Shown one piece after another: positions 1 to 11,600 of a stretch of 64,000 nucleotides of DNA. Origin of the DNA: Oreohelix idahoensis (taxonomy: Eukaryota; Mollusca; Gastropoda; Stylommatophora; Oreohelicidae). The stretch's first letter is position 1; every line of letters starts with the position of its first letter. A program made the position numbers and the translations under genes. The notes beneath the pieces were generated by a model. That model searched no databases. It was given only the letters and a program-made list of their open reading frames with translations, and had not been told where the DNA came from. Location of the stretch: NCBI GenBank assembly GCA_024509875.1, contig JAMPIV010016242.1, positions 62,001 through 126,000 of the forward strand, given 5' to 3'.

Positions 1-820
1 AGATATATGAGGTCACATTCGTTGTCTCAAACCAAAGAATCCAATCCCTACTGTCATTGAGGAACCTGTTAAAAGTCTTGGCAGGGTGTATGATGCCTCA
101 TTAAAAGACTCAAAGGCAGTTCAACAGATGATAGAAAGGGCAGACATAGGACTACAGATCATAGACCAAAGCAGACTCCTAGGAAAGTTCAAACTGTGGT
201 GCCTTCAGTTCTTGATGATCCCTAAACTGCTACAGCCACTGCTTATATATGAAAAAAGCAACAGTACAGTGGAAGCTATAGAGCAAAGGTCAACAAGTTC
301 ATGAGGAAATGGCTAGGAGTACCATCATGTCTGTCAGACGTAGCACTGTACTGCAAGAAGTCAAAGCTTGTGCTTCTTTTCAAGTCAGTTGTTGAAGAAT
401 ACAAAGCAGGAAAGGTAAGGCTTGCAGCGATGCTGTGCGAGTCAGAAGAAGACGTAGTTAAGTCAATTCAACCCATATTGAAAACTGGAAGGAAATGGAA
501 AGGGGATGAAGCTATTGGTGCTGCCCAAGAGTCGCTCAAGCTGAGGGAGGTAATCTGATACACACAGACGAATAGACGGGGATTTGGCCATAGTGACATC
601 CGCTGGTGGTCTAAGGCAACGCAGAGACATGGTAATTCATTAAATACGAGAAGCTGAGAATGATAAGAGGATGCAAAATACGGTGCAGGCCCAACAACAG
701 CCCAAAGGACTACACGGAAAGGAGCCCTGCAAAGGTCCTTGACATGGAATGATATATGGCATATGGCACCTCTTAGACTCAGCTTCATTATCAGATCAAT
801 GTATGACCATCGTCCGTAAA
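1..820 (+). pseudogene. Decayed 3' part of an R2-like non-LTR retrotransposon (RT C-terminal/linker region)
   Basis: Broken coding remnant of a LINE polyprotein that continues into the endonuclease region at 825-1523. One open segment (86-304) and a second in another frame (301-558, starting MRKWLGVPSCLSDVALY) join across a one-base frame change near 285-300. A third segment around 575-820 is readable only by changing frames again. The 'KWLGVP..L...ALY' block and the following basic helix-rich stretch are typical of the thumb/linker downstream of RT in R2-type elements. The RT active site would lie to the left, outside the window. With several frame changes it cannot encode a working protein. 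Family assignment is by recognition only. Confidence 0.6.
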
Positions 821-824
821 CCTT

Positions 825-1523
825 GTGAGATGGGGAAAGTCTGATGATGCTCAGTGTCCCCTGTGCCATGAGAGGCACTTGAACATGTGCTTTCAGCTTG
901 CAATGGTGGCATTACGACAAGGGCGATACACATGGCGTCACAACAACGTACTAAATGAGCTGGCTGCTACAATAGACCTAGCAAGGGTGAAGGCGAACAG
1001 CAAAGTCAGACGGAGCACCGCAAATATATACTTTCTGAGAGCAGGAAAGTCAGCATATCCCAAACCAAGGAAATCAAATAGCAGTTTACCATCTCTTCTG
1101 GACTGTGCAAATGACTGGGAGATGGCAGTAGACCTACCTGTGCTAGGGGCATATCCAGAGAGTATCAGCAGATCTCGAAGACGGCCAGATATAGCGCTAC
1201 ATTCCTCATCATCGCACCAGATTATAATGATTGAGCTGACCGTGCCATTTGAATCCAGATTGGACGAGCAACACTCGTTTAAAGTGGCCAAGTACAATGA
1301 TCTGATCACCGACTTGAGACATAACGGGTTCACTGCAAGGGTCATGGCTGTTGAAGTAGGTGCAAGAGGTCTCGTGGCTGCCTCAGTGTATGATCTACTG
1401 AAACTGTTGGGTGTGAAAGGACATTCAAGAACAAGGGCAATTAAGAGGCTCAGCAAAACTGCAGAAAGGGTATCGTGCTGGCTGTGGAACAACTGCAACG
1501 GGCTATGGAACTTAGGACAGTAA
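825..1523 (+). pseudogene. Zinc-finger plus restriction-like endonuclease (RLE) C-terminus of an R2-like LINE
   Basis: Open frame of 232 residues, the C-terminus of the LINE described at 1-820. It begins with a Cys-rich segment (CPLCHERH..., residues about 11-18) that resembles the zinc knuckle before the RLE, but the spacing after it looks disturbed. A 'QGRYTWRHNNVL' block follows. The PD-(D/E)xK-type nuclease core shows RRPD with Asp at about residue 122, IELTVP with Glu at about 137, and a Lys-Tyr pair downstream. In R2-type elements this nuclease nicks the target DNA to prime reverse transcription. The frame stops at 1523 and the rest is a 3' UTR of unclear length. The isolated ATG is not a real start; this is a fragment. 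Confidence 0.7.
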
Positions 1524-2319
1524 TTTTTTTTCAACGTAAGGGTTATTTTCACAGTTACCTCCATTGGCAGACAACAGGTGTGATATTGAACACTGCAACC
1601 AAGGTGAAGTGAGTTTAATTCTCTGCATAAGACAACAGGAAGCTGACACTTTGGAGCCATGACCCAAGTGCCCCCCCCCCCCTTTCCCCCCCAGAGTGTA
1701 AAGGAGATTAAGGGCCGAAACACTTGATCGACGGGGGGGGGGGGGGGAGGGGGGGACACTTCTGATAATCAGATTGCCTCCTATTGTATCGTTCTGTATA
1801 GAGTTTCATATCATCCCTTTAGTGACAGTAATAATAAATTGACGATGCTAGAGACAAAATAGGAGGAATTTAGGCGGAGGAAGGAAATGGGGAAGAGGTG
1901 GCTTGTGGGTTCATCCGACAGACAGGGCCGCCTAGTAATTCGTGATAACGACTGGCATTTTGTGGTGACAAGGGGCGGAAATTAGTAAGCTAAAGGGAGT
2001 TATCACACTTTGGTGATTTAAATGTGGCTCTAAGAGGGGCGGAAAGGGGGGGGGGGGCGGGCGGTGGGGACATTGTCCGCGTAGTTCAAGGGACATAATG
2101 TTTTATTTTTATTTTTTAAAAATTTTACTTTATACCTGTTTTTTTTTTTTTAATCTGAACGAAACAATTAATTACACTTTAATGTATTCAATTGTTAGCC
2201 GGTAAGCCTAAACTCTTTTAAAGTATACGCGATTCTTTAAATTTTAGAATCCCGTTTATACTTAGAAGAACTCGATTCTCTTGTGTGCTGTAACCAGAAT
2301 TCTGTTGGTAGATGTAGAC
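1524..2319. other. Unassigned spacer with homopolymer tracts (probable LINE 3' UTR at the left)
   Basis: No convincing gene. A C-rich tract at about 1671-1692 faces a G-rich tract at about 1733-1755, and another G tract lies at about 2046-2070. A T-rich patch lies near 2100-2150. The first few hundred bases may be the 3' UTR of the LINE at 1-1523, but no clear tail or target duplication was found. Confidence 0.4.
1671..1755. repeat. Facing poly-C and poly-G tracts
   Basis: A C-tract at about 1671-1692 (interrupted by TTT) and a G-tract at about 1733-1755 are about 40 bases apart, so a single strand could fold into a long G:C hairpin, or either strand into a G-quadruplex. Tract lengths may be affected by assembly. 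Confidence 0.6.
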
Positions 2320-3226
2320 CAGTGGTTCTCAAACTTTTTTTTTTTCTGGGCCACACTTTCGAAATAAAAATTTCTCTCGCCACACCGAATTTTTTATTGA
2401 TAAGAAAAACTTACAAAAACAAAAAATTAACTCCTTGCAGCTTTTTATTCACAGCTACTTTATAAAATGATCATGGGACATCCAGAAAGTATAAAACAAT
2501 ACAACTAAATAAAAACATGATTCACTCACAAAATATACAAATTCAATGAGAGGTGTGAACTTGTAGGGTAATCTCATTTATATTAGGTTTTTTGTTTTTG
2601 AGACAAACAAACTCTCATCTCCTCATCAATACAAAGAAGCCTTCCTCTTTTGTGGTCTTTGATATTTGTCAGAACTGAAAATCCCTGTTCACGACAATAT
2701 GTCGTGGAGAAATGTATCTAGTTGATATAAAATAAATTATATTACTGAATAAAATTTAAAGAAAAATAAAACTAGAAAATTCTATAGTGTCTTTACATAT
2801 ATTTCCAATATACCAAAAGAAATAAAAAAGGTTACAAAAGAAATTTAATAAATAAGAAAATGACCTTCATATTTATTTTTACCAACGGGCTGATCACCCG
2901 TTTGCCAGTCACTTCGATTACGGAAACAACAGCAGATGGATTGATTTGCCGTTGCCCTAAAGACGCCAATAGGCGTGATGGGAAACAATGGCAAAGAAAA
3001 CCTATCTGCTGTTGCCCTAAGACGCCACTAGGCGTGATGGCCACTGACTGCTTTGACGGTCGGTGGCTAAGGACGGAAGAAGAAGAAGAAGAAGAATATT
3101 TATTTTTGGCCTATGAATTTTTGGAACATCTCTCTAAATCCTTGATTGTCTTTGAATGTTCCAGCCAGACGTGCCATCCTCTCGCCACACACCAGTGCGG
3201 CGCGCCCCGCCGTTTGGGAACCACTG
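2320..3226. mobile_element. Non-autonomous hAT-like DNA transposon, about 0.9 kb
   Basis: The left end at 2320 reads CAGTGGTTCTCAAAC and the right end at 3212-3226 is the inverse, with one mismatch (CAGTGGTTCCCAAAC on the minus strand). This is the typical hAT terminal inverted repeat. The 8-bp flanks are ATGTAGAC (2312-2319) and ATACAGAC (3227-3234), matching at 6 of 8 positions, as expected for an old hAT 8-bp duplication. No transposase frame is present. A SINE copy lies inside at 2881-3095, so the hAT element is older than that SINE. Confidence 0.7.
2881..3095 (+). mobile_element. (GAA)n-tailed SINE, copy 1, inserted in the hAT-like element
   Basis: About 215 bp starting ACCAACGGGCTGATCACCCG and ending in a (GAA)n run. 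It is flanked by a perfect 12-bp direct repeat, ATATTTATTTTT, at 2869-2880 and 3096-3107: a target-site duplication of the kind LINE machinery makes. Internally there are two related units of about 30 bp beginning GTTGCCCTAA (2951 and 3011). Each contains an ACGCC-4 nt-GGCGT hairpin. A weak B-box-like TTCGATTAC lies near the 5' end. Related copies are at 14035-14224 and 61778-61989. Confidence 0.8.
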
Positions 3227-3454
3227 ATACAGACACTATGGGTGAAAACTTGAAGGTGAAGGACAACTCTGTTTTTAAAACTACCAGCTTCTTTGCGAGC
3301 TTGATTCTTTTTTAGAGTAAAAGTTTATTTAAGTTTATAAAATACAAATATGTCGGAAGACAAGGGCAAACCCCTGATATATTATCAGTAGTCAAATTTC
3401 TTATCTTCAAAAACTCAAGAAAGTCATCACTTGCGAAACGTTCTTTTGGTAAAA

Positions 3455-3705
3455 AAGTTACAGGTAGTCCCATATCAGATACTTCCGTAGGGGAATATAG
3501 TGTTAGAGACCTCACTATACTAGGTCCCGCATCGAGAGGTGGGGTGACCAGTTACCTTCCTAGCTGCCTTTTCTTTCTCTAACTCAAGTCATGTACCCAT
3601 CTACAGCTGGGTAAATTGTAGCGTGATAAAATCGTGAATCGAACCCTGCACCTTAGCCGCGAGATACCAGCGCTCTAACCACTCTGTCAATCGAGCGCTC
3701 CCGTT
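3455..3705 (-). mobile_element. tRNA-derived SINE, copy 1
   Basis: On the minus strand the head carries an A-box-like GTGGTTAGAGCGCTGG and a B-box GGTTCGATTC at tRNA-like spacing. The conserved body reads TACCCAGCTGTA, then AAAAGGCAGC and ACTGGTCAC, then CCTAGTATAGTGA. The same body occurs at 41735-41934/43505-43550, and a fragment of it sits inside both LTRs of element C. It is not a tRNA gene: no proper acceptor or anticodon stem is seen. The outer boundaries are approximate. Confidence 0.7.
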
Positions 3706-3860
3706 CTTTTGACACACCACTAAAAGAGAACATGTAGGGAATCTGGAAGAAAAAGGTAAATTATGCTATACATTACCAAAAAGAGATCAAGTGAAAATAT
3801 TCAGACTAAGAACCGGCCACTGCAGACTCAAAAACCATAAGTTCAACAAATTGAAAATAG

Positions 3861-4339
<479 letters not shown>

Positions 4340-4594
4340 TGTGTGTTCATGTCGGAAGGACAAACAAACAGTAGAACACGCACTCCAAAACTGTCGGTGC
4401 CACGACAGAAGTAGGATGGCATCATGACCTTCTACAATCCATTTGAGTGAGAGACTGTGTGCTGACCGTGAGAAGCCTGAGACGGACTGCCGGCTTAATA
4501 AGAGAGATAGATGTGGTTATTTGAGAACGAACGAAGAAGAAGAATGTGTAGATTCAATTCATAAAGAAGAAGAGGAAATCAAGAAGAGGGCGAG

Positions 4595-4597
<3 letters not shown>

Positions 4598-4666
<69 letters not shown>
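4598..4666. repeat. (GA)n microsatellite
   Basis: Pure GA dinucleotide run of about 69 bp, preceded by a GAA-rich patch. Confidence 0.95.
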
Positions 4667-4669
<3 letters not shown>

Positions 4670-5312
4670 ATTTATTAATTTTGTTTCTTTTTTGTTCTAA
4701 TGCGTCCTAGTTCGTATTTGTTTTAATTCTGAGTTATTCTGTATGGCGGTAGGATGACTCATACCACCAACACCAACCCTTTTCAGTTGGAGATGGGAGA
4801 AAACCCCTACCCGTGTTGTAACGGGGGTTAGTGTTGCTGTCATTTTTGACGGAGTCATCTGTCAAGTTATTTGCTTATGTTTTTATCATAAGAATAATTG
4901 TGTCTTTACCTGCGATGTCAGGTTGATTAGGGGTTGTCTTCCCTTGTTTATTCATTCATTGTGTTTGACCTTTAGGGTCAAAGGTAGACAGTTCGGGTGT
5001 ATGCCCATGGGCAGGTTTTTTTTAAGCGGGAGGTGAGTTAGACTTCCGGCAAGCCGGGAAGTGTCCTGGTTTCTGAAGGGACGAGAGTCCATTGTGTTTT
5101 TCGGGAAGAATCTTCGAAGTGACTGCACTGGCAGTTTTCCCTAGTGAATCTCTGTGCGTTGGAATGACAGCAGAGTTCCTTGTTAAGTTCTGTGGACTCG
5201 GTTACAGGTAATACCGACTTTTTCCATTACTATGCTTTCGGTAGCAGAACATGTTAGAAGATTGCCTAGTCTGTGAACTGCAGCTCACCGGTCCTCCATT
5301 ACAGAACATATA
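4667..5312. other. Unassigned flank left of element A
   Basis: No gene, tail or inverted repeat recognised. A 14-bp block, ATTGCCTAGTCTGT, at 5261-5274 recurs immediately before the 3' LTR of element A (13032-13045), so the left LTR boundary may be rearranged. Confidence 0.4.
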
Positions 5313-5987
5313 TGTTGTGCTCAAGGTAGCCATCCAAGACTATTAGTCTTCATACCATCCAGAAATCCAGTGACGAAGATATATTGTGGGAGCCGCAGAT
5401 TGGCGGCATGTTTATGTCTACAATAAGCATTACTGCAGGGTTGATGGTAACCTGCTTATCAGAAGTACACAGCCGACGTCAGAACGAGGCCTGTGTTTTC
5501 GGCTATTATACTACAGCCTGATAATGTGCAATTGGCGGGGAATGCCAAGTTGCACCTATGTGTCAAAGTGATTAAGGTATCTGACGCGTTTAGTCAGTAA
5601 TCCCAGGGCGACGCCACGAACTGTCCTTATGGAAGAACATTGTATTGACCATGCACGAATATTCAAATGTTTACCAGCTTGCTGAATGCCTAATGTATAC
5701 CTATCGATTTCCGGTCAGCATGACCTTGTTTACACTGACTGTTCCTGTTGATACCATGTGTGTTCTCGTCAATAAATGTTTTGAAACGTGTCTGCAGTGT
5801 CCAAGCATCCTTGACTACTGCATGTGAGTGTATGGGTTGCAGGGTCTACATACATAAGAGCCTAAACACATTCGCGCCTTCATTCGCACCCACACTCAGT
5901 TCATCATCCGCTCGCACTACACACCTAACAACATGTATACTGTCTTGGGCCAGTGATCACCTCAACAAGAGAAAAAGTACAGTTACA
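5313..5987 (+). repeat. Element A 5' LTR (675 bp)
   Basis: Begins TGTTGTGCTC and ends AGTACAGTTACA, with the usual TG...CA ends. It matches 13043-13717 over its whole length with no difference seen. AATAAA at 5771-5776 is the likely polyadenylation signal. Confidence 0.9.
5771..5776 (+). other. Polyadenylation signal in the element A LTR
   Basis: AATAAA, repeated at 13501-13506 in the 3' LTR, where it would direct 3' end formation. Confidence 0.6.
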
Positions 5988-7641
5988 TTTTTGGTGGACC
6001 AGTTACGTGGGCTGTTCTGATACATTTCAGCTGGACAGAGCGAGAAATTAACATTTCCGTGGACTTATGCTACATTTATTATGCCTCCAGTGTTGTCCAG
6101 AAATTTACATTTCTCCAGCCTTAAACAGACACCCCACCAGGCTATTTACAGTTGCTGTTACATGTATGATGTCTCCAGTGTTGTCCAGAAATTTACAAGA
6201 AGGACAAGTAAACATTACATTTCTGATCTGTGGGTCTAAGCTACACACTGGACAGCTGTAACACACATCGCTAATTCTACACTTGCAAGTTTTGGCTACA
6301 ACAGGACAGAAATAGGTCATCAACTGTTGACCCAGATAAACAGTGCTAGCATTTAAGTTATAATGCTACATAAACCACAACAGGACAAGTACTGAAGTTA
6401 ACATCTAGGCATTTGCTACGTGGACCACAACTGCAAGTCGAGTCCCTTTTTGTAAACGGTACCGCTGGTCGTTTACACGTTTCAGTCAACAACAGACTTT
6501 TCTACACCCGAGCATTCAAGCTACATTGTTCGAGGTCAAGTGTTTGTAAACAGTACGTGGAAATTGTAAACATTCTATGTGCAAGTCCTAAGTCGAGAAG
6601 GTCATAGTAACTTTTGTTCGTGAATACCACTTTATGCTACAGTGGATTTGACATTCAGTGCGCGCTTGACATTTTGTTTCTGTGTTCGCAAGGAGCAAGA
6701 AATTTACTTTAGTTTCAGCTGTGACTGAACTTGTTTTGCAACACATTGAATTGATTGCTATTTATGTTAATTGTATTATTTTTTGTGTATTTTTCTTGTG
6801 TTCTTTTGCGGGTTTTCGGTTGGTGGGTCTTACAGTAAATATGCCACTTAATCGAGGGTTACTGTAAGCGTTCTGTAGGGATTGCAATTTTCTTAATTGA
6901 AATTTGCTAGCGACTTTTGTTGCTATTTTTTTTTTTTATAGCTGTGACGACATCAGTTAGTGTTGTTTTCGTTATTTTTCCGTTCTTTGATTTTCGACTA
7001 ATTTTGTTTGTATCTGTTCTTCTCTCATTCCTTCCATTTATTTCTTTACACCTTTCGTTTATAACAGTGTTGCCATTTGTCTTGTTTATTTTTCGCGGTC
7101 ATCATTACACATTTGTGTAACATTTTCTTTACTTTTTGCTGTATTGTTTATTTGACTTCCGCGAACGTTTTCGGTCATTGTTCTGTATCTTTGTCTTTGT
7201 ATTTATGATTGTACTACATTATTGTCATACACAGTCTACATACATATACTTGGTCATGTATTATTATTGTTATTGATAAGGTACACTCTTCATATAGAGA
7301 TTGTTAATAAAATATTATTATCTAAGATATTTATACAAGTTCTTTGATAAAAGACTTGTTATCCACAAAGATTGAGACAAGGTGAAATACATGTTCAAGT
7401 TCTTTATAAAAAAGACTTGTGCTCATAGTGAGTGGGATATAAAGGAATTATTTTCCACAGGTACTCAAGTGATTTTTTGTTACATTGTAAACAAGAGGAC
7501 CATACAAGGTCTTTGTCTAAGACTAAGAGAGTGAAATAAAGTGAAGTGAGTATACAAGTCTAGCATTTCAGACTTGTCTCCCATTGAAGTGGGATAAGGT
7601 AATTAGTTAATTTTTTCAGGTTACTGATCTCATTAGACAGA
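5988..7641 (+). other. Element A leader (about 1.65 kb, non-coding)
   Basis: Unusually long stretch between the 5' LTR and gag with no convincing frame. A 24-bp direct repeat (TCCAGTGTTGTCCAGAAATT...) lies at 6086-6109 and 6174-6197. The region 6760-7210 is T-rich, and short 'CAAGTTCTTT' motifs recur near 7335 and 7396. It probably holds packaging or translation-control elements. Confidence 0.5.
5992..6009 (+). promoter_or_regulatory. Candidate primer binding site of element A
   Basis: TGGTGGACCAGTTACG starts four bases after the LTR end. It begins with the TGG expected opposite a tRNA CCA end, but I could not match it to a tRNA. The first eight bases resemble the corresponding site of element D (TGGCGGCC). 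Confidence 0.35.
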
Positions 7642-8688
7642 ATGTCTACATTGGATTTCTTCATCCAGCAAGGGTTGACTCTTGGTAAGTCTGGTAAAGA
7701 ATTGGAAGAATATTCATCTGCTCTATTCGCCACTGCATTAAAGTCAGAAGAAAAGAAACAAAAAGAGGAAATTAAATTGAAAGCAGAAGCTGAACAAAGG
7801 AGAGCAGATGCTGAACTAAAGAAGCTAGATGCTGAGAATAGAAGATTAGAACTTGAAGAGAAAAGGTATCAAAGAGAAGCTGCTGCTGAGGAGAGAAAAG
7901 CTCAGGCCGATGAAAGAAAATTCCAGATGGAAATGGAAGACAAAAAACTTCAAGCTCAAGCTGCTGCAGAGGAGAAGAAAGCTCAAGCTGCTGCTGAGGA
8001 GAGGAAAGCTCAAGCTGCTGCTGAGGAGAGGAAAGCTCAAGCTGCTGCTGAGGAGAAAAAACTCCAACTTCAAGCTGCTGCTGAGGCTGAAATTAGAAAA
8101 ATGGAACATGAGGAAAGAAAACAGAAAATGGAACTTGATGAAAGACTCGCAACTTTGGAGTTAGAGAAATTGAAATTGACGAGTCCAGGTGCTCATCAAA
8201 CAACTTCGAGTACGACAAAGGAGTTTGTAAGTAGGATCAAACTACCTCATTTCAATCCTTTAAAGGATGACGTAGCAGATTATCTAGATAGATTCCAATT
8301 TTTATGCGATACGCATAACATAAAAAAGGAAAAATATGTTGAACAACTAATGGAATTTTTTACAGGTGACACAGTGACTACTCTTATGACAATAGACGAA
8401 CATGACAGGACTAATTATGATGTTGTCAGAGCAGCATTGCTAAAAAAATACCAACTAAAAGAAGAAGACTATCGTCTTCGTTTTAGGACAATGTTGCCAG
8501 AAAATGGAGTAGATTTCTCTGATTTTGTTACAAAAATACGTCGTACATTTACACGATGGGTTGAGTTGTCTCAGACTGAGAAAACATATGAAGGTCTAAT
8601 GGACTTATTATTGCGAGATAAGGTTTTGTCATCTGTTAATGATTCTTTTCTTGCATTCCTTCATGAGCGTAAGCCTAAAAAAACTTAA
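7642..8688 (+). CDS. gag: Element A Gag (coiled coil plus SCAN-like capsid)
   Basis: Gag of 348 residues in this frame, forming the particle that packages element RNA. Residues about 32-178 are a Lys/Glu/Ala-rich coiled coil, partly made of 27-bp tandem repeats encoding AQAAAEERK. Residues about 190-345 form the capsid-like domain: YLDRFQFLCDTH, then an alpha-helical segment with FRTMLPENGVDFSDF, RWVELSQTEKTYEGL and LLLRDKVLSS. This pattern resembles SCAN, consistent with the known origin of SCAN from Gmr1-like Gag. The frame stops just after ERKP; the rest of Gag continues in the -1 frame from 8679. The start is the first ATG of a frame matching the start of element D Gag (50409). Confidence 0.85.
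   Translation: MSTLDFFIQQGLTLGKSGKELEEYSSALFATALKSEEKKQKEEIKLKAEAEQRRADAELKKLDAENRRLELEEKRYQREAAAEERKAQADERKFQMEMEDKKLQAQAAAEEKKAQAAAEERKAQAAAEERKAQAAAEEKKLQLQAAAEAEIRKMEHEERKQKMELDERLATLELEKLKLTSPGAHQTTSSTTKEFVSRIKLPHFNPLKDDVADYLDRFQFLCDTHNIKKEKYVEQLMEFFTGDTVTTLMTIDEHDRTNYDVVRAALLKKYQLKEEDYRLRFRTMLPENGVDFSDFVTKIRRTFTRWVELSQTEKTYEGLMDLLLRDKVLSSVNDSFLAFLHERKPKKT
8677..8688 (+). promoter_or_regulatory. A7 run joining gag and pol by a -1 frame change
   Basis: Seven A (8677-8683) followed by CTTAA. The gag frame stops at TAA 8686-8688, while the pol frame is open from 8679. Element D shows that the sequence downstream of this point is still Gag. The shift therefore lies inside Gag: either a -1 slip on the A run or a one-base indel or assembly error in a homopolymer. 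It is not a textbook heptamer in the gag phase. Confidence 0.5.
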
Positions 8689-8693
8689 AAGAT

Positions 8694-11600
8694 ATGGAGG
8701 AATACTGTTGTCAGTATGCCACCGCGCATCCCCATGCTACAGTTAGCAATTCTAAAGTGAAAGAAGGGTTGCCAGCTGCTTCGGCAACACCATATGGCCC
8801 TAATTTCAAAAAAAAATTTCAGGGTGCTCAACAAAACTGGAATAGGGGAAGTAATCAGAATTACACTCAGAAGCGGAGTAATCCAACACATGACGGTTCT
8901 TCGTCTATGAATTGGAGACAAGATGGTATTTCTCGTAATTTTAATGGTAATAATCTTAGACACTTTCGCAAGGGTTATCGTAATAATAACCATTCGAGCT
9001 TTCGAGATAACCATTCTCGACGTCAAGATTATGACGATGGTGAATTTAGAAACCGGGATTCAAACCGGAATGATGATTACAATAGGCAATATGATAACAA
9101 TTACAGGGGAAATGATAGTCGAAATAATTACAGGGGAAATGATAATCGAGGCAGACCTAGATTTAACAAAAAAAGACCTTTCCAACAGGCAAACTCTGCA
9201 CAACAAGAGTTTGATGGAGCCTGTAATACAGTAAATGATAGTGGTAACTCTAGGGCTATCACTGGTTGTGCTTTCGATTTTGGGAGAGCAACTGAATGCC
9301 CCCAATGCTTAACATTGTTCGACTCATCGACTGTATCTACTCTAAGTTGTGGTCACCCTCTTCCTGCTCTACCTGCTACAGTTGCGCATGATGGGAGAGG
9401 ATCTCTCATCTTACATAAAGGTCTAATAAATGATAGGCTAGTCTCAGTACTTTTCGATTCGGGATGTACTACCGTCGGGGTTAGGGAGTCTCTGATAGAT
9501 CCTTGCTGTGCCACTGGAAAAACAATCAAATGTGTTACATTTGGTAGTACTATGGAAAGTTATCCTACTGCTATTATTAGGATTGACACTCCCTTCTTCA
9601 CAGGAGATGTCCATGCATGTCTTCTTCCTAATCCTATTGCGGATCTTATAATCGGTCGTATTCATGGGGTTAAGGAATGCACCCCGCAACAAATTTCTAG
9701 TTGGGAGGAAAAAAACATTCAAACGGTCAATGCAGTGGTGACAAGAGCTCAAGCTCTTAATCCCCCAACTTCATCGGATAATAGTAATGAAGTTGATAGC
9801 CAAGACGAGCACTTGGTGATTTCCCATGACTCGTTTGTTAAACGTCAAGAAGAGGATCCTTCTTTGAAGAAATTCTTCCTTCTTGCAAAGAAAGGGGATC
9901 CCAATCAAAATACGAATCACAAATCGTATATTACTATGAAGAATGGTATATTGGTACGGATGGTACAACACTCGGACAAGTCTATGCACTCGCAAATTCT
10001 TGTGCCTAAGTGTATGAGAGCCTTAATTCTTCAGCATGCACACGATTCTCAGTGTGCTGGACATATGGGTTTTTCCAGAACTAAAACTGGAGTCCTTGCG
10101 TCTTTCTTTTGGCCATTTGTTAATAAAGACATACGAATTTATTGCCGATCTTGCAAAATTTGTCAAGAGGTCAAGTCTAGAGGTCCGAGACATGCTGCTC
10201 CTATTCAGGCTGCAGATATTCCGATTCGGCCGTTTCAGAAAATGGCTATAGACATCATTGGTCCGTTCAAAATTAAGTCAGCCAGAGGACACCAATTTAT
10301 CCTCACTTGCGTGGACATGTGCACGCGTTGGCCAGAGGCTATTCCTCTGAAGAGCATATCAACTGTCGATATCGCTGATGCTCTTTGGCTCATATTTTCT
10401 CGTCTGGGATTCCCCGGAGAAATACTGTCGGACCACGGCACTCAGTTAATTTCGGACGTTATGTCTCAGGTAATGGCTACGCTAGACATTAAAAGGTCTC
10501 TCAGTAGTATTTATCATCCAATGTCCAATGGATTGGTAGAACGTCTTAACAGGACACTAAAGAACTTACTTGGCAAGATAACGGAGGATCATCCGGAGGA
10601 TTGGGACAGGGTTTTACCTGCAGTCCTCTTTGCCTATAGAGAAGTTCCCAACGAGCATACAGGGTTTTCTCCTTTCGAACTTGTCTTTGGTGCGCAACCG
10701 CGCGGTCCGATGTCCTTGTTACACGATTTGATAACTTCTGATAATATTGACGATGATACACAATCGTCATATGAATATGTAATTTCTCTTAGAGAAAAGA
10801 TTATCGAATCGTGCAGGTTAGCAACTTCATCTTCCGAATTTGCGAAAGAAAAAGCTAGGCGATTTGCTAACAAGAAAAGACGCCTACGTCAACTTTGTCC
10901 TGGAGACAAAGCATATGTCTTACTTCCCTCAAGAGAGAATAGACTTCTCATTTCATGGAAAGGTCCATACACTATAGTCTCCAAAATTTCCGATGTCGAC
11001 TACATCGTCGATGTGGATGGAAAGCATAAAACCTTCCATATAAATATGCTAACAGAGTTTATTGAACGTCCAGACTATTTGCAGCCTATTTTCCAGGCGA
11101 CGGACGACTCTCCAGTCCAACATGGTCACATCTCATCCCTGTCCGTTATACAGGATGAGGAAACTATTTTTTCTGACGTTAACTTACCTCTTCCTGCGAT
11201 TCCACTGAATTCAACGGAATCGTGGAGGGACGTTACAATCTCTTCGAACTTGTCTTTTGAGGAGCAACGTCAAGTATCCTCTACGCTACAATCATATCAG
11301 GATGTCCTTACCGACATTCCTGGACACACAGATGTCATAGAACATGACATCATACTTACTGATCGTAATCCGATCAGAGTAAGACCATACCCAATACCTA
11401 TTCATTTTCAAGCACAAGTCGAGAAAGAATTGGATGAAATGATTCAACTGCAAATAATTGAACCATCCACTTCAGCTTATTCTTCGTCGATAGTTATTGT
11501 TCGAAAGAAAGACAATAACATACGTCTTTGCGTTGACTATCGCAAATTAAATCAAGTTACGAAGTTCGATGCTGAACCTATGCCATTATTAGATGATCTA

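Noticed and set aside
3630..3705. tRNA gene on the minus strand
   Set aside because: A- and B-box-like motifs are present, but no full cloverleaf, and a SINE body follows directly.
4443..4700. Open frame with a long Arg-Glu run
   Set aside because: Produced by the GA dinucleotide repeat.
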